The position numbers and the translations under genes were made by a program. DNA of 64,000 nucleotides, from the NCBI GenBank assembly GCA_015227615.1, contig JAALGZ010000059.1, forward strand, positions 1-64,000, read 5' to 3'. A model generated the notes under the pieces. It had not been told where the DNA came from. It saw only the letters and a list, made by a program, of their open reading frames with translations, and did not search any database. Origin of the DNA: Labyrinthula sp. Ha. Lineage: Eukaryota; Sar; Bigyra; Labyrinthulida; Labyrinthulaceae. Below are positions 36,901 to 49,200 of the stretch, one piece after another. Every line of letters begins with the position of its first letter. The first letter of the stretch is position 1.

Positions 36901-39900
36901 TCCATTAAAAGTTACAGAAAAGGTTATATTTTCTACGTTAAGCGAGATAGAATATTCTTACAAAATATATTAACCAAAATAAATTACTTGAAATATAATT
37001 GGGGCAAAAGGTCTTAAAGGATACATTCAGAATCGAGTTAGAACCAATGGAGTAACATGGGCATTTCTTGTAAAAAAATCATTCTCTTAGAAATTAGTCA
37101 CGGAAGATACCAAGAGTCATAAGAATTGATGTTACAGTCGCAAATTGCCACATTACAGCTTAAGTGCTCCAACGTTCGATAAGAAGATACAGATCACAAA
37201 AGTATTGTAAACAAGGATTAAGATTTGTATTTGGTTCAACTTAAAATGGCTCAACACACATTAGATAACAAAGGGTCAAACAAGATTAAGTACATTTAGA
37301 GCTTATTTCCTCAACTAAGTTCTGTTCGAGTTTGCTTTTTAAAACTGGATATGATCTACGTAGTCTTATTTGCTTTTCAGTTTATCATTATGGGCTTAGC
37401 AAACTGGTCCAAGGCGGCTATCAAACATTGTAGAGCATTTTAAAATTAATGGATGATGCTTGCTTCCATTTGGTTTCTTAAAATGATAAGTATTATTTTC
37501 TTAAGAAATTGAACTAAGAACTGAATACATAACTTGATATATTATACCTTCTCTGTAACAAAGTTTCCCCAGATGCAATAAACATAAGAGGTAGAGAAGA
37601 AGAGCAACATGTTCTCGAAGAAAAGCAATATATATATATATGTGTTTGGTGAAAAGGAAAACAAAGGATTAAAATTTTAAAAATATGTATCAATAAGAGA
37701 AAAATGGCTCTCACTGACTATCACAGGTTTCTTTTTGCTTAGTAATAAATTTCATTATCAAATTTCTATTATTTAGTACATCGAATGGCGCAGTTATACT
37801 TCATATCAGAGAATAAAGGCAATTGGATATGGTAATATCAATAGTCACCTAGAGAAAAAAATATTTTAAATAGATACACTGAATTTGACATGGCTCCCTG
37901 TGTTTACCAACTAGTTACCCAGTCGTGTTAGCTGTATATATGTATTTTCAAAAAAAAATAACAAATACACCATACCAATGAGATCATTGCAACAAGATGG
38001 TAAAATTTTACTCAAAGATTTCACGCATACCCCTGGGTTTTCTAGTTTTATAAATTGAAGCTTAAATATGCTCTTCATCTGAGGATTTGGTATCATAGAG
38101 CCTAATAACCTCAGTTAACTTATGGTAGTACTGGAGAAGAAAAGGATGCGTAATGTAAATTAAGATTGTGTTAGCCTCTACTCCAGTCAAAGAAAAGTAT
38201 TTGAACCCAGTTTTATTTGAATGAAAGAGGGAAAGAGTAGTACTTGTGAATAAATAAGAATGACTGAGCTCGTTTCTTTGAAGGGATAAATGAATTTTGA
38301 ATTATAGAAATAGAGTCTTCTGTCTAGTAAACGTTCACGGATTTTATGATAATGAATAGACCTTTGCTCTGAGGAAATAGTTTTATTTTCCCTCAACTTG
38401 ATAAATCCAATCAGCTTTTAATGAGTGTACTATTTAATTGTTGACATATATAACTTGATTAATAAGATAATTCTAAGTATAAGTACTTCATAAAATCTCT
38501 TCAGGTTTTCGAAATTTGGGAGGTTTATAAAAATTCATCGTCTCCAAATTATGAAAGTATCTTTCTTCTATATCTTTATCTTATTCTTTGCCATACCTAT
38601 AATACCATCACTGTATCGGTGAAGTAATATGTAAAGCACTGGCAAATTTATCAAGCTATTGAATTGATCTTTAAAAATCAACTATAAAAAATGGCCAATA
38701 AATCATGTCCAGTACAATTACCCACCTGTAACTTGCACCAATCCTGAAAGTCGTGAATATAAAGAACGCTGTTAGGCGTGTTTAACGAGAGAGAATTACC
38801 GAGAGCTACTCAGGAAGAGCTCTTTCGTTATTTCGTGACATAAATATTTAGGTATAATCCTTCTCAAGAGGCTTTTGTTATCTCGATAAGCAGACCTAGA
38901 CGTAGGGGCGCTGACAACTGTCTTGATTGTTCCATTAAGGGAGTCTTGAACTGTTTCAATATACCTTCTCATTGCAATATTTTCTTGTCTCTTTATCTAG
39001 CGATAGTCGTCTTAGAGATCATGAAACAAAGATGAACACGATGCAATTCTTTACTATAAGTGATAGTCATTACACAAACTCGGTACCAAAAGGAAACTGC
39101 ATTTAGGGTAAAAATTGCTAAACTGAATAAAAACCTAAACCTTTTTATCATGTGAGTCGGTAAATACAGCTTCCCAATACTACATCGCCATTGAAGTAAT
39201 GATATCCAAAGCGCTGTCATAATTTCTTTGTTCTTCAATTTAGGAGACAAGAAATGCTCCAATCTAAAATAGTTCCTAATGTAGTTTTTGTGTAGTGAAA
39301 AGATTAGACACAGAGTACCAAATAAATAGAGCAAAATGCACAGACTCTAGTATTAAACATCGCGCTGTATAATCTTCTAATTTTCTCTCAACTCACCAAG
39401 CCAGTACTCTTCTGCATCAATACATTTATTGAAGAACTCCATCGTTCCTTTCCATTTAGCTTTAGAATTCATTAGTGTCCGGGGAAGGTAAGTTTATAAC
39501 AAGGTTTTTAAATTCAACTGAAGTTAATACAACGGATATGTCTTCAATCTAGGCATCGGATTGGGTAAAAGTTATCAATAATCATTTGATAATTGTTATG
39601 GTTCTGGTTATTAACAAAAGAACTTTAATTTTGATCTCTATCAAATAATTCTGATTTGACCCTGGTTACCAATTGATTAACAATAATAAGTTTGGCTACG
39701 TGATGTTGGGCCAAGCTGTCTAAGGTACTTAGCTTCATTTAAGCACCGCACAGAAACCCATATAAAAAGATCATATGGCTCGGGAATAATCCGGCAATAG
39801 GATGCAATAGTGTCATATTCCCCGTATGCTGAAGAGCTTCACACGGTGGCAAAATTATATATAAATGTCTTGGCTACTTGGTCAAAGGCCGCGTGGTCAA

Positions 39901-41030
39901 ATTTGTTTTTTGATAATCATTTGATTATCAATAGTAAGTCACAATGGTTGGGGAATTATCAGAATCAATGAGAAAAAAATATCCAAATATTTCATTGATA
40001 AATGTTCAAAAAATAAATTCTGATCCATGCTCCAGTTAGGGAAAACTTTATTATTTGTGCAATCTTCTTGTGTTTTCTGTATATTCATCTAGATACTGCC
40101 ACTAAACTTATTGCAGAGTTTTAACACAACTGCAAAGAGCTAGAACCATAAGTGTTACTGGGATACCTGCAGAGAAAAAGGTCGTTCCTACAGTTAGACG
40201 TGTCAAACCATAGGACTAGCATTTTGGATATTGCTATTCTCCTGCACTCCCCTTCTCCTTCAAGACTCGGTTTCAACTCTAACATCCTAAACAGGGTACT
40301 TTCACTTGAAACCAAAAAGTAGCTACAGGTTTAGAGAAGCATCATTATGATGCTTACATAGGGATTTTCTCAATAAATTTCCAAATTCTACCATAATTCA
40401 TGGCACAAATCACTCGTAGCTTCTCTCAAGTGATGTATTATCAAAAATTCTTTCTCATGGAGCTTTCGTTACTTTTCATGAAAACTAATGATATATAATA
40501 TTTTAGCAAAAACAATTTGAATAGCAAATATAGAATAAAACTTTATTCGAACTATATTTTAACATCACTCGAATTCATATTGCTTCTCAAATTTTAACCG
40601 AAATATTTGTTTTTATTTGTACCGAGAAAAAGATCCAGTATTTCTCATTCTCGACATTAATTTCTCGAAAGGATCTCGTTATCTCGTTCAAGATTTCAAA
40701 TCATAAAACGAAAATAAAACTCCGAATAAACATACATTATGACTAACAACATAACGTTAATATAATGTATTCATTTTAGTCTATTTACTTTCAAGAAAAT
40801 AAATATAATTGGATCTATTCCATTAAAAAACTAAGTACAACAAAGAACGATGATCTACAGATTATTATAGAAATTTTCAGCAAAATATAAAATACAGTTA
40901 ATTGACTAAAACGCGCCAACAAAACAAAACTCGTAAATTGAAAAATATTTGCAATTTTTAACCAAGTTACGAAAAAAAATAAATATTACAAGTAAAAAGT
41001 TCTTATTTAAAAAAATATATTTTCGAATAA
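33930..41030. other. Long gene-free stretch
   Basis: No gene could be supported. Scattered plus-strand Lys/Arg-rich frames between 34.1 and 36.5 kb (for example 35721-35909 and 36252-36494) may be debris of an old repeat, but they have no diagnostic motif. A 22-bp near-perfect palindrome lies at 39910-39931. Near 40600-40700 TCTCG recurs several times. Nothing else was recognised. Confidence 0.45.
39910..39931. repeat. Palindrome, 10-bp arms with 2-bp centre
   Basis: TTGATAATCA-TT-TGATTATCAA can form a hairpin or bind a dimeric protein. A related ATAATCATTTGAT occurs about 330 bp upstream, near 39583, so this may be one end of a small degenerate element. Confidence 0.7.
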
Positions 41031-41037
41031 AAGACAA

Positions 41038-42762
41038 ATGATAGAACAAGAATATATTATTTCTTCACGGGAATTACTACAAATTGAAATAGTAAATTGC
41101 TCAGAGTTTTCAGACTTTGATTCTTCAGATGAAATTTCTCCAACAAGGTTCAAAATAAGTATTTTCATATTTTTTATTTTATTCTATAGGTGCTGCTGTT
41201 CTTTTTTTCATATGTTTGTACATTTGTACAACTCTCCCAGTTTTCGCTTATCTCCATTATAAAAGAGTACCTCATATAAAACGTATTCTTCTTTCTTTCT
41301 TCTAAATTTAGATCGATACCCATTATTTGTTTATGTTACATTACTTGGCCAATGTTTTCCTTTATTATTTCTTGCTTCTGATTTAATAGGAAGAGAAACT
41401 GTTTCTTGTCTTTGGGTTACTTTTATTCCTGTTTTTTGTATTCCATTTGCAACACTTCCACATTTTATTCGTATTACTTTATTTTATTTTAATAGAAAAA
41501 GAAACCAATTAGCAGCTAAAGAAAAATATTTTAGTGCATTGAGTAATAACCAAATTATTCCAAATGAAGTTATTGAAAAAGAACATCACGAAAATTTACC
41601 ACTCGATTTAGCATTTTTACAATTAATGAACTCAGATGTAAACTCTACTCTTGCGAGAAGAGTTAATTTTAGCGGGTTTACTGGAAATGTATTCAAATCT
41701 GTTAATTCATTGAAAATTATGGCAGATGAAGAACTTTCTGAACCTGAAGAACAAGCAAAAAGTAATCAACATGAAAGAACAGAAAGTTTTTTTAACAATG
41801 AACCAATACCTGAAGTACCAACTGTAAGTAAAACAGATGGAGGTCCATCAGAAGAATATTTAAAGTTAGCTTTTCTATCTTCTAATGAGTTTGGTTTAAT
41901 GCTAATGATTCCTTTTCTTGGAATATCTTGTATTGTATTTACAATATTTTCTTTGGATGGTCGTTTAGAATGTGTTGGATGTAAAGTATCAAATGGTCTT
42001 AATGCAATAAATATATCCTTAGCTGGACTTTGTATAGTTGGATGTATTATTTTTTTAAGAAAAATAAGACATGAACCTGATCATTTTGAACTAAAAAAAG
42101 AAGTTCAAAGTGCACTTACTCTTGGAGTATTTCTTGTGGTTCCATATGTACCACTTCAAACACTTGATCCAAATAATTTAGACAACAAAGGACTTGTGAA
42201 TTGGATTTGGATTGCAATAATTGGTTGGACAATTTATTACCATTTTTCAGTTGCTGATCAAGTCAAGAAAGCAATTTTATTTAGAAAAGATGTTCTTAAT
42301 TTAAAATTGAAAAGTTCAAATTCTCCTCAATTACAAGATGTATTGAAATCACATTTTGGGGCAACCTTATTTAAAGCATATATTGTTGAAGAATCTAGTT
42401 TTGAAAACTTTTTATTTTATAGAGATGCAACAATTTGGAAAACAGTTCTTGGTAGAAAACAAAATACAATAGAAGGTAAAAGAAAAGCACTTTCTTTAGT
42501 AAAGAAAATTTATAGTTTATATATAAAACAGTGGGCTGTAAATCAAATAAACATAAGTGGATCAGATAGAGTGAAAATATATAATGAAATTGAAGAAATA
42601 GAAAATAAACAAAAAAATGGTGAAGAATATCATGTCCCTCTTCATATATTTGATGAAGCTCTATTAGAAGTTTGGCAACTTATGGCTACTGATTCTTTTA
42701 CCAGATTTAAAACTTCTAAATATTATGAGCAATATATGGGACACCAAGAAAACTTACTATAG
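41038..42762 (+). CDS. Seven-transmembrane protein with C-terminal RGS domain
   Basis: Three exons, 41038-41158, 41190-41282 and 41312-42762, with introns of 31 and 29 nt (GTATTTT...CTATAG and GTATTCT...ATTTAG). The joined frame is 554 residues. Predicted helices: exon 2 (SAAVLFFICLYICTTLPVFA, about 41-60), about 74-96, about 103-125, then after a ~130-residue hydrophilic loop about 260-282, 294-316, 331-352 and 363-383. The C-terminal ~140 residues form an RGS domain: LFKAYIVEESSFENFLFYRD near its start and FDEALLEVWQLMATDSFTRF then KYYEQYM at its end. RGS domains speed GTP hydrolysis by G-alpha. A receptor-like membrane part fused to RGS is known in plants, Dictyostelium, fungi and other protists, where it can couple a sensed ligand to G-protein shut-off. 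The ligand here is unknown. The long TM3-TM4 loop rich in Glu, Asn and Pro is unusual. The start is the first ATG after stops. Confidence 0.88.
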
Positions 42763-42769
42763 TTTAGTT

Positions 42770-44740
42770 TATACTTGTTAGATAACTTGTTCTTGTATAT
42801 TGTGCTAGTTTAACATTTTTAAACTCTGTCTTTTAGGTTTACTAAAATTCACAAATAGAATAGTATAAATGATAGTTTATATTATTAAAATATTCAAAGA
42901 ATGAATTCTATTACAACAAGTCACCAAAATATCAATTCGAATAAGAATAAAAATGCTTAAATGAATAAGTTAACAGATATCAAAGAGGATTTTGAATAAT
43001 ATAAGTATTTTTTACTAGCTCCCAATAGTTACTGAGATATTAACACTTTGTAAATCCACCCTGATTATACATTGGTAAATAATCATTGTTTAAATTTGCA
43101 TCTATGTTGGGTAATATAATGCGGTTTTATGGTGGGAGCTGCTGTCTTGATAATGAAGATTGGGTTACTAAGTTGCATGGAATACCCTAGAGAACTAATA
43201 GAAAAAGCAAAAATTATTTTTTGTAATATACTAAGTTTATGCAGTCAAGCTCTTGACATACCTGCAACGTCTTTAGACTAACTGAATATGCTGCAGGTTG
43301 TACTGCAGCATAAGTCACCTTACCAAATTATCTTCCCTTATCGGGCTATTTTCCTTTACTATTTAACTAAGATAATGATTTCTCTTGGAATATTTATTCT
43401 TGTATTACTGAGTTATTCTGATATATACAATTTCTTACATATTAGTTCTAATGATATTTTTCCTGGAGCAACTCTGAGTTTATGGTTCTTTATTTACAAA
43501 TATCTGTGACGTCAGGCGTAACATTATTTCATTTGATTAGCTTTAGGGCATGCAGAAAGAATACATAACTGCAGTGGTGTTCGAGGAAATAATTGGGTTT
43601 TCTTAGTTTTATTTCTTGATATTGTTCATCAAAACTTCTTTTTTATATCATTTTGATTAACCACTTAAGTATCAAATATATTTTAAAACCAATAACTTAG
43701 TATTGTGTATTCAATATAATAACTAATACCCTAGAAACTCACACCTTTAGAAAGTTTAAAGTATAGAGCACTTTCCTCAAATCCCTATTATAATTCTAAT
43801 ATGGATCAATAATTATGTTAATTCTGTAGTTGTATACCTGATAAAGAGAATGTGGTTTCTGTTGGAAGGAATCACTCTAGAATACTTAGTCTGTCTACTA
43901 GATATATTTTACATGAATTTCAGGAAACTTAACTATGGTTCTACTATAATAGCCACTCTCATCTACAATAGTCCAAAATTTTCTTAGAAACTGCTGCTGA
44001 CGCTATAATGAGATAATTTAGGGAGAACCCAAATAATCCATACGAGAAGAAGAATGGTATGTACATATCAATGTTGCAAAATGTGCTCTTCAAAAAACGT
44101 AGTATGATTTTTATTGCAGAAAGAAACTTTCACAATGGAAAGACTGTAGTTAGCTTCGATTTCTTACTACACAATCACCTCTCACTATTAAACTCAGACT
44201 AGATGGAATTATTATTTCTTTGGGAAATGTCAATAGATAGGTCAGGAATAAGATGAGACAGCACATATTACATAATGTAGCAGTTATATTAAATCAACCA
44301 AATCCATCACTAATATATATTATAAAAAAATGTTGAGACTACAGTCTCTGCAATATGTAAATATATCTTTACTTATTAATAACATTTGTATATTGTTAGA
44401 TAAAAAAGTATTTTATGGAATGCGAGTGCTTCTTAAGAAATCCAGCTCCATCTTTAAGACACAAAAAACTCGATAATAGAAATAAATTTTAGATATATGA
44501 AACTATCGTTTCCTCTGAAGATAATAAATTTGCTCCCGATCAATTGGTACTCTATAGAAATTTCTTGACACTAGCATAATACTCTTTTTTTCAAACACTA
44601 TGAATACTGTAATCTAGGAAGAAAATTTTCTCCAACAAATTAAATGAAACAAAGATAAGAACTTTGACCTATTCAGAATAGAATATGTTGCAACTCAAGA
44701 AAAAGAGCTTTGTCTATTTCTTAATTCAAGAATGAACTAT
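42770..44740. other. Intergenic, nothing recognised
   Basis: AT-rich DNA downstream of the RGS gene. Short frames such as 43288-43509 are hydrophobic but have no motif or homolog in the window. Confidence 0.45.
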
Positions 44741-44749
44741 GTGCTTTTT

Positions 44750-44995
44750 TTAAGATAAAGAAGAAATAAAAAAATATTTAAATTCAAGAAAAAAATCTAT
44801 CACAAATTCAACAACAAAGAGTGGAATATATATTGTGGTTAGATCAAATAACCTATCTGCTTCTGCAATTTCTATTTGTTTTATTACCCGTGTAGTTTGT
44901 CTTATATAGAAAAACGCGTTCTGAAAAGGCGTTAAATCAAAAGACTCATCAAAAATAATATAGTTTTTATTTAGTTGTATATACAGAAAAATCAT
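44750..44995 (-). pseudogene. Membrane-protein fragment, possibly the 3' part of a decayed gene
   Basis: Open 81-codon stretch with protein-like character: FDESFDLTPFQNAFF, then RQTTRVIKQIEIAEADR, then a hydrophobic IYIPLFVVEFVIDFF. Open frame continues 5' of it (toward 45160), with runs such as FTHPSLDNFNIHSPES, broken by stops that introns of ~30 nt might or might not remove. It is on the same strand as, and 3' of, the Pro/Thr/Ser-rich piece at 45809-46290, so both may be remnants of one gene. The family is not recognised. Confidence 0.35.
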
Positions 44996-45808
44996 TGGAA
45001 ACCCTTTGTATACTCTAGTTCTATTGTGAAAAGACTCCTTAGATTCTATATAACCACTCTCTTCAATTCAAACATTATATAAATTGGAAAAACTGCTGCA
45101 AAGGTTTCCTAAGATAAACACAGATTCAGGACTGTGAATGTTGAAATTATCAAGGGAAGGGTGAGTGAATTTATCTTCATTGACCACATACTAATAAGTT
45201 GTGTCATTCGTAGTCAAATATTTGAAACCAATATATTTAAGGAAAACTTTGTTCTAGAGAATAACAAGTTTGGGTGTAATAAATGTTACCCTAACTAGTT
45301 TATTCATCATATCTATTTTCATACTCGAGAACCGAACTTTAATAGATTTAATTTGTAAGATGTATTTTTTCTAATCTTCAAAAAGAAAAAGATCAGTATT
45401 AGCTGAATTAACTGGAACAAATAAGTTTTTAACTTTTCTGATAGCATTTGAAGAAATATTCAAGTAAAATAAGTTTTTTTAGTTTAAACTCTATATCTGT
45501 TTAACTTTAGCTTGTTATATTTAGATTACGCACCTTTTCAGTTTTTTCATTTAAGTATATACATTGGTTTCAAATATAAGTCAATGAAAATTTAAATCGA
45601 AAACAAATGAAGTACATTTAAATGCACTAAAAGCATTCTCAACAACTTGAAAATCTACATCAAGTAAGATGCAAAAGAAATGGAGTATATAACTTGAAGT
45701 ATGATGGGGTTAAACAAAGAGATAAGTTGTATTTTACTTGGATAAAATAAACTTTTTCTACTATAAAATGTCTTGTTACCTAAATATTTTCACGTGAGAG
45801 TAAACTAT

Positions 45809-46290
45809 TCAGTTACAAAAATAAACAAATGTAGGAGTTGATGTAGGAGAAAAACTGGGTGAAGGGGTTGGTATATAAGGAAGAAAACTAGATGCATCAG
45901 TTGGTGTACGAGAAGGAAATAAAGTGGGTGTAATAGTTGGTACAAAACTAGGAGACTTTATATCTATGAGACTACTATTGGGAAAGTTATTCAAAATAAC
46001 TACATCTATTCCTAAAATTATACCGAGAAGAATAAAAAAATAAAAAATAGACTAACTTTGCCAAAGCTTGAATATCTGTTTACTTTAGTTTCATCTATAA
46101 TTTCCAAGTTAAGAATTGTATCTGAATATTCTATTTCTTTAGTTATTCTTGTTTTTCTTTCTTCCAATGTATTTTTTGTATTTATTTTATTAAAATAACT
46201 GTGACAAACAAGTAAAAAGATGGAACAAACAGTTCGATAACAAGTTATGAATACTCTTCCATTACTACCGTTAGGTTAACCATGTTTCAC
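45809..46290 (-). pseudogene. Membrane protein remnant with a Pro/Thr/Ser-rich segment, perhaps a paralogue of the 7TM-RGS protein
   Basis: Two overlapping minus-strand pieces. The 5' piece (about 46283-46050) reads GRVFITCYRTVCSIFLLVCH, then SYFNKINTKNTLEERKTRI, then a second hydrophobic run KVSLFFIFLFF. The 3' piece (46000-45809) continues as IILGIDVVILNNFPNSS and then a mucin-like stretch of SP/TP repeats (SFVPTITPTLFP, SRTPTDASSF, TPSPSFSPTSTPTF). The first helix plus YFNK...E resembles the third helix and following loop of the 7TM-RGS gene (ITLFYFNRKRNQLAAKE), which suggests a related receptor with an extracellular O-glycosylatable loop. The two pieces are joined by a frame change at a T-rich tract, which could be a frameshift or a 45-nt GTTAGT...TTTTAG intron. 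No start codon is visible; it could lie in a missed upstream exon. Confidence 0.5.
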
Positions 46291-46299
46291 TTTCAAAGT

Positions 46300-49200
46300 G
46301 TAATTTCAACTATTACTTTGGTGATAAAGTAACATTTCAATACCGGTATTTAATACATAAGTTAGTTTATTTCTTATTAATCTAGGTAGAATAGTTGGAA
46401 TTCATAATTCCGTTGTCTTTTTTTATGATGATTTTGAACGATGGTTTTCGGGATTTTCCCGGAAGGTTCAAGAATATATATATATATATATATTCTCTGT
46501 GAAGTACAGAAAAAAAAATACAAAATAATCATGACAAGGTTTATCCATAAATAAAATAAAAATGAACGAGACAACTCTCTTTGATAAAATATGTCTTGTT
46601 CTCTAGGTTTATATCTATTCAAGAATTGAAGTAGAGTCTCGTCTACTATAAAATTACAACATTTCATGGCTCTTGTGTTGGGTTATGGTCTTTTCTTTGA
46701 AACTTGGTCTACTGTGGTTAAAATGGCACCATATCAGAAACTATACGTAGGCTCGTTTAAGGTCTTACCTAGTTTTTGCCTTTTCTTTGTTCTTTTCACA
46801 TTAATAGCAAATTTTTCCTCGATATATAAGTGGGCATCGTGTAGATTTAGAAGGTAAACATTTTGTAATAAACGTTTTTCAGCAACTCTGACCCTCCAAA
46901 TACTTTCGTATACTATTATAGGTTGTGGAGAATCACATTATCTAGTTTTACAGGTTTGGAATAATCATAGAGCTGGCGGAAATTTACTGATATGACTGTA
47001 TTCTGCGATATCACCAATATTAGTAAATTATTCTAAGTACAAAGCTCAGTTTTTTTTATGCGAGTCATTGGTTAGTTCACTCGTAGATGGATAAGTAACG
47101 ATCAGATAACCTTGGAACTTATTAATTTCAAAGAATGGTTAGGCTGCAGGTTGCAAGTTACTTTGTATTTCAGTGTTGCTTTTCGTTTTATACCAAGAAA
47201 TTAAAAAATAGCAATGAAATTATTCCTTACATGAATGATTTCAAATGTAAAAATAGGTGAAAACTACATGGTGACATCAGTATACATAATATTCTCTCCT
47301 TGTCCTGATTTCAACAGAATCCTGTGACAAAATCTTGTCAATGATTACAAGAATCTCCATTGGTCTTACTGACGCGCATGTTATTCCGAAACAAGGTTAA
47401 TTGTTCTCGATGAAACAAGCCATAGAAATACAAGCAGATCTATAGCCAAGAGACATACTGTGGAAAACTTAAATACCTAAAGAGAAAAATTCCTCGATTC
47501 CAATCTGCGTTCTACAGAAAGACAGATTAATGTTTCCTGCTTCACATATCCAGTTCCTATTACCTACGCTAAAGAGTTACGCCTCTGTCAAGATTTCTCC
47601 ATGCAGAATCTACTTTCCTGAAATCTCATAGATTTTTATCTCTTCCTAGTATTCATGTCTGCAGCCGGATATTGCAAACGAGTTCTAATGCGGGTTACAA
47701 ATTATTTGGCAGGTATAAAATTTAAGACTTAGAACCGTTACAATATGTATATATATATTCATGAGGCTCATCTAAATATCTAGTACATTATCCCGATGGT
47801 GAAACAAGCCAAGGTTGTAATCGTCAGGAGATATTGCTATGCATGCTCTTACAGACTTGCATGATCAAATTGGCTTATATCATCAAGGCTAAAAAAAGAC
47901 TTGTATCAATCATAGTATCTTGCTAGAATCAACCAGATAGATATACAGAACGCTAATGATATGACCAAAATAATACTCCTGCGTTCATTCCAACACATCT
48001 TAAAAACTTTTTATACTGTGGCATCAAAGTCCTGGTTATCAGGAATTAGAAGAAGAATGTACTTTTTTATCTCCAAAACAGCGACACATTCTCAATTATC
48101 TATTTTTACAACCTTTTCAAATGCCTTGAATATAGGTTAGTGACTGAAATCTGCTCACATTACCATTAATCTAGCAAAAGCATACATAAAGGCAGGGTAT
48201 TAAAATCGCTCTTGGTAATTTAAGAATTCCAATACAGCAATATTTCAATTCAGATCATTCCCAGGAAGAAAAAAAGTTGCTCTCTGGAAACGAACTCTTG
48301 CTAACTCCATTATATTGTCCCCACCTCTATTCTTACACTCAATAACTTCTGGAAATATATGTTATTGGCACTTTTTAACAGGATAACAGATTTTGTTGCC
48401 TCAAAATAAGATTTTCTTGAGTCTAATGGGAATTCTAATGCTACTAAAGCCCCATATTTGCCACTGAGCTCTTAGTTACCTTAGCTGAATCAGTTATTGA
48501 TTTGAAACTCCCAAGTACCTACTCCCATTCTCAATCTCTAATACGTCATCGTCTTCTTTTGTCATTCCCTATTAGGTTTACATTTTGTTCACAGTTTCTT
48601 TGACTTAGTTCTTCCTCTAATTTCTCGTTGAAAATTAGATATTTTATAAAGAATTTCGGCATAAGACAAAACATATACAAACGGCTTCTTATTGTGTGAA
48701 TATACCGTTATCTATATTGGGTATTACTAGCATAAACTATACCAATAGAGTGTAGACATATAACCTTCAAAAAAGATTTATTATGGAAACAAAATTCATA
48801 TCAACTGAGACAAAAGATAATGTCCTAAGGCTTTTTACAATTAAGTCAGATTAAAAGAAATCTAAGATTAGAAGAACGAAAAAATACTATCAGAAAAAAG
48901 AAGAACGCACAGTAAATGGATCAGATTTCAAGACTGTTGTATTTGTTAATAGTTAATGTGTAAGGTGTTATATCTACAAATTCACCTATACATTTCCATT
49001 AGGGACCGAGGTTGGTACGCCGCTCACAAGGGAAGCGTCCCGTCTGGTGGTTTTAATATCACTTCAACTTACCATATTCGCTACATCTCTAGGAATTATA
49101 TTTCATTGGTCATATAAGGAGACAAAACTTAACGACGGAGATAAATAGGACAGGAACAACTTTGTGCAGCTATCTCTTTTCCGCTCAGTGTTATGCTTCA

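Noticed and set aside
47200-48600. Plus-strand wording faintly like an integrase (YPDGETSQG)
   Set aside because: Only one short resemblance, no other domain in order and no terminal repeats seen. I cannot support a retroelement call.
49000-49060. G+C-rich patch considered as a tRNA or other RNA gene
   Set aside because: No cloverleaf or conserved A/B box could be formed.
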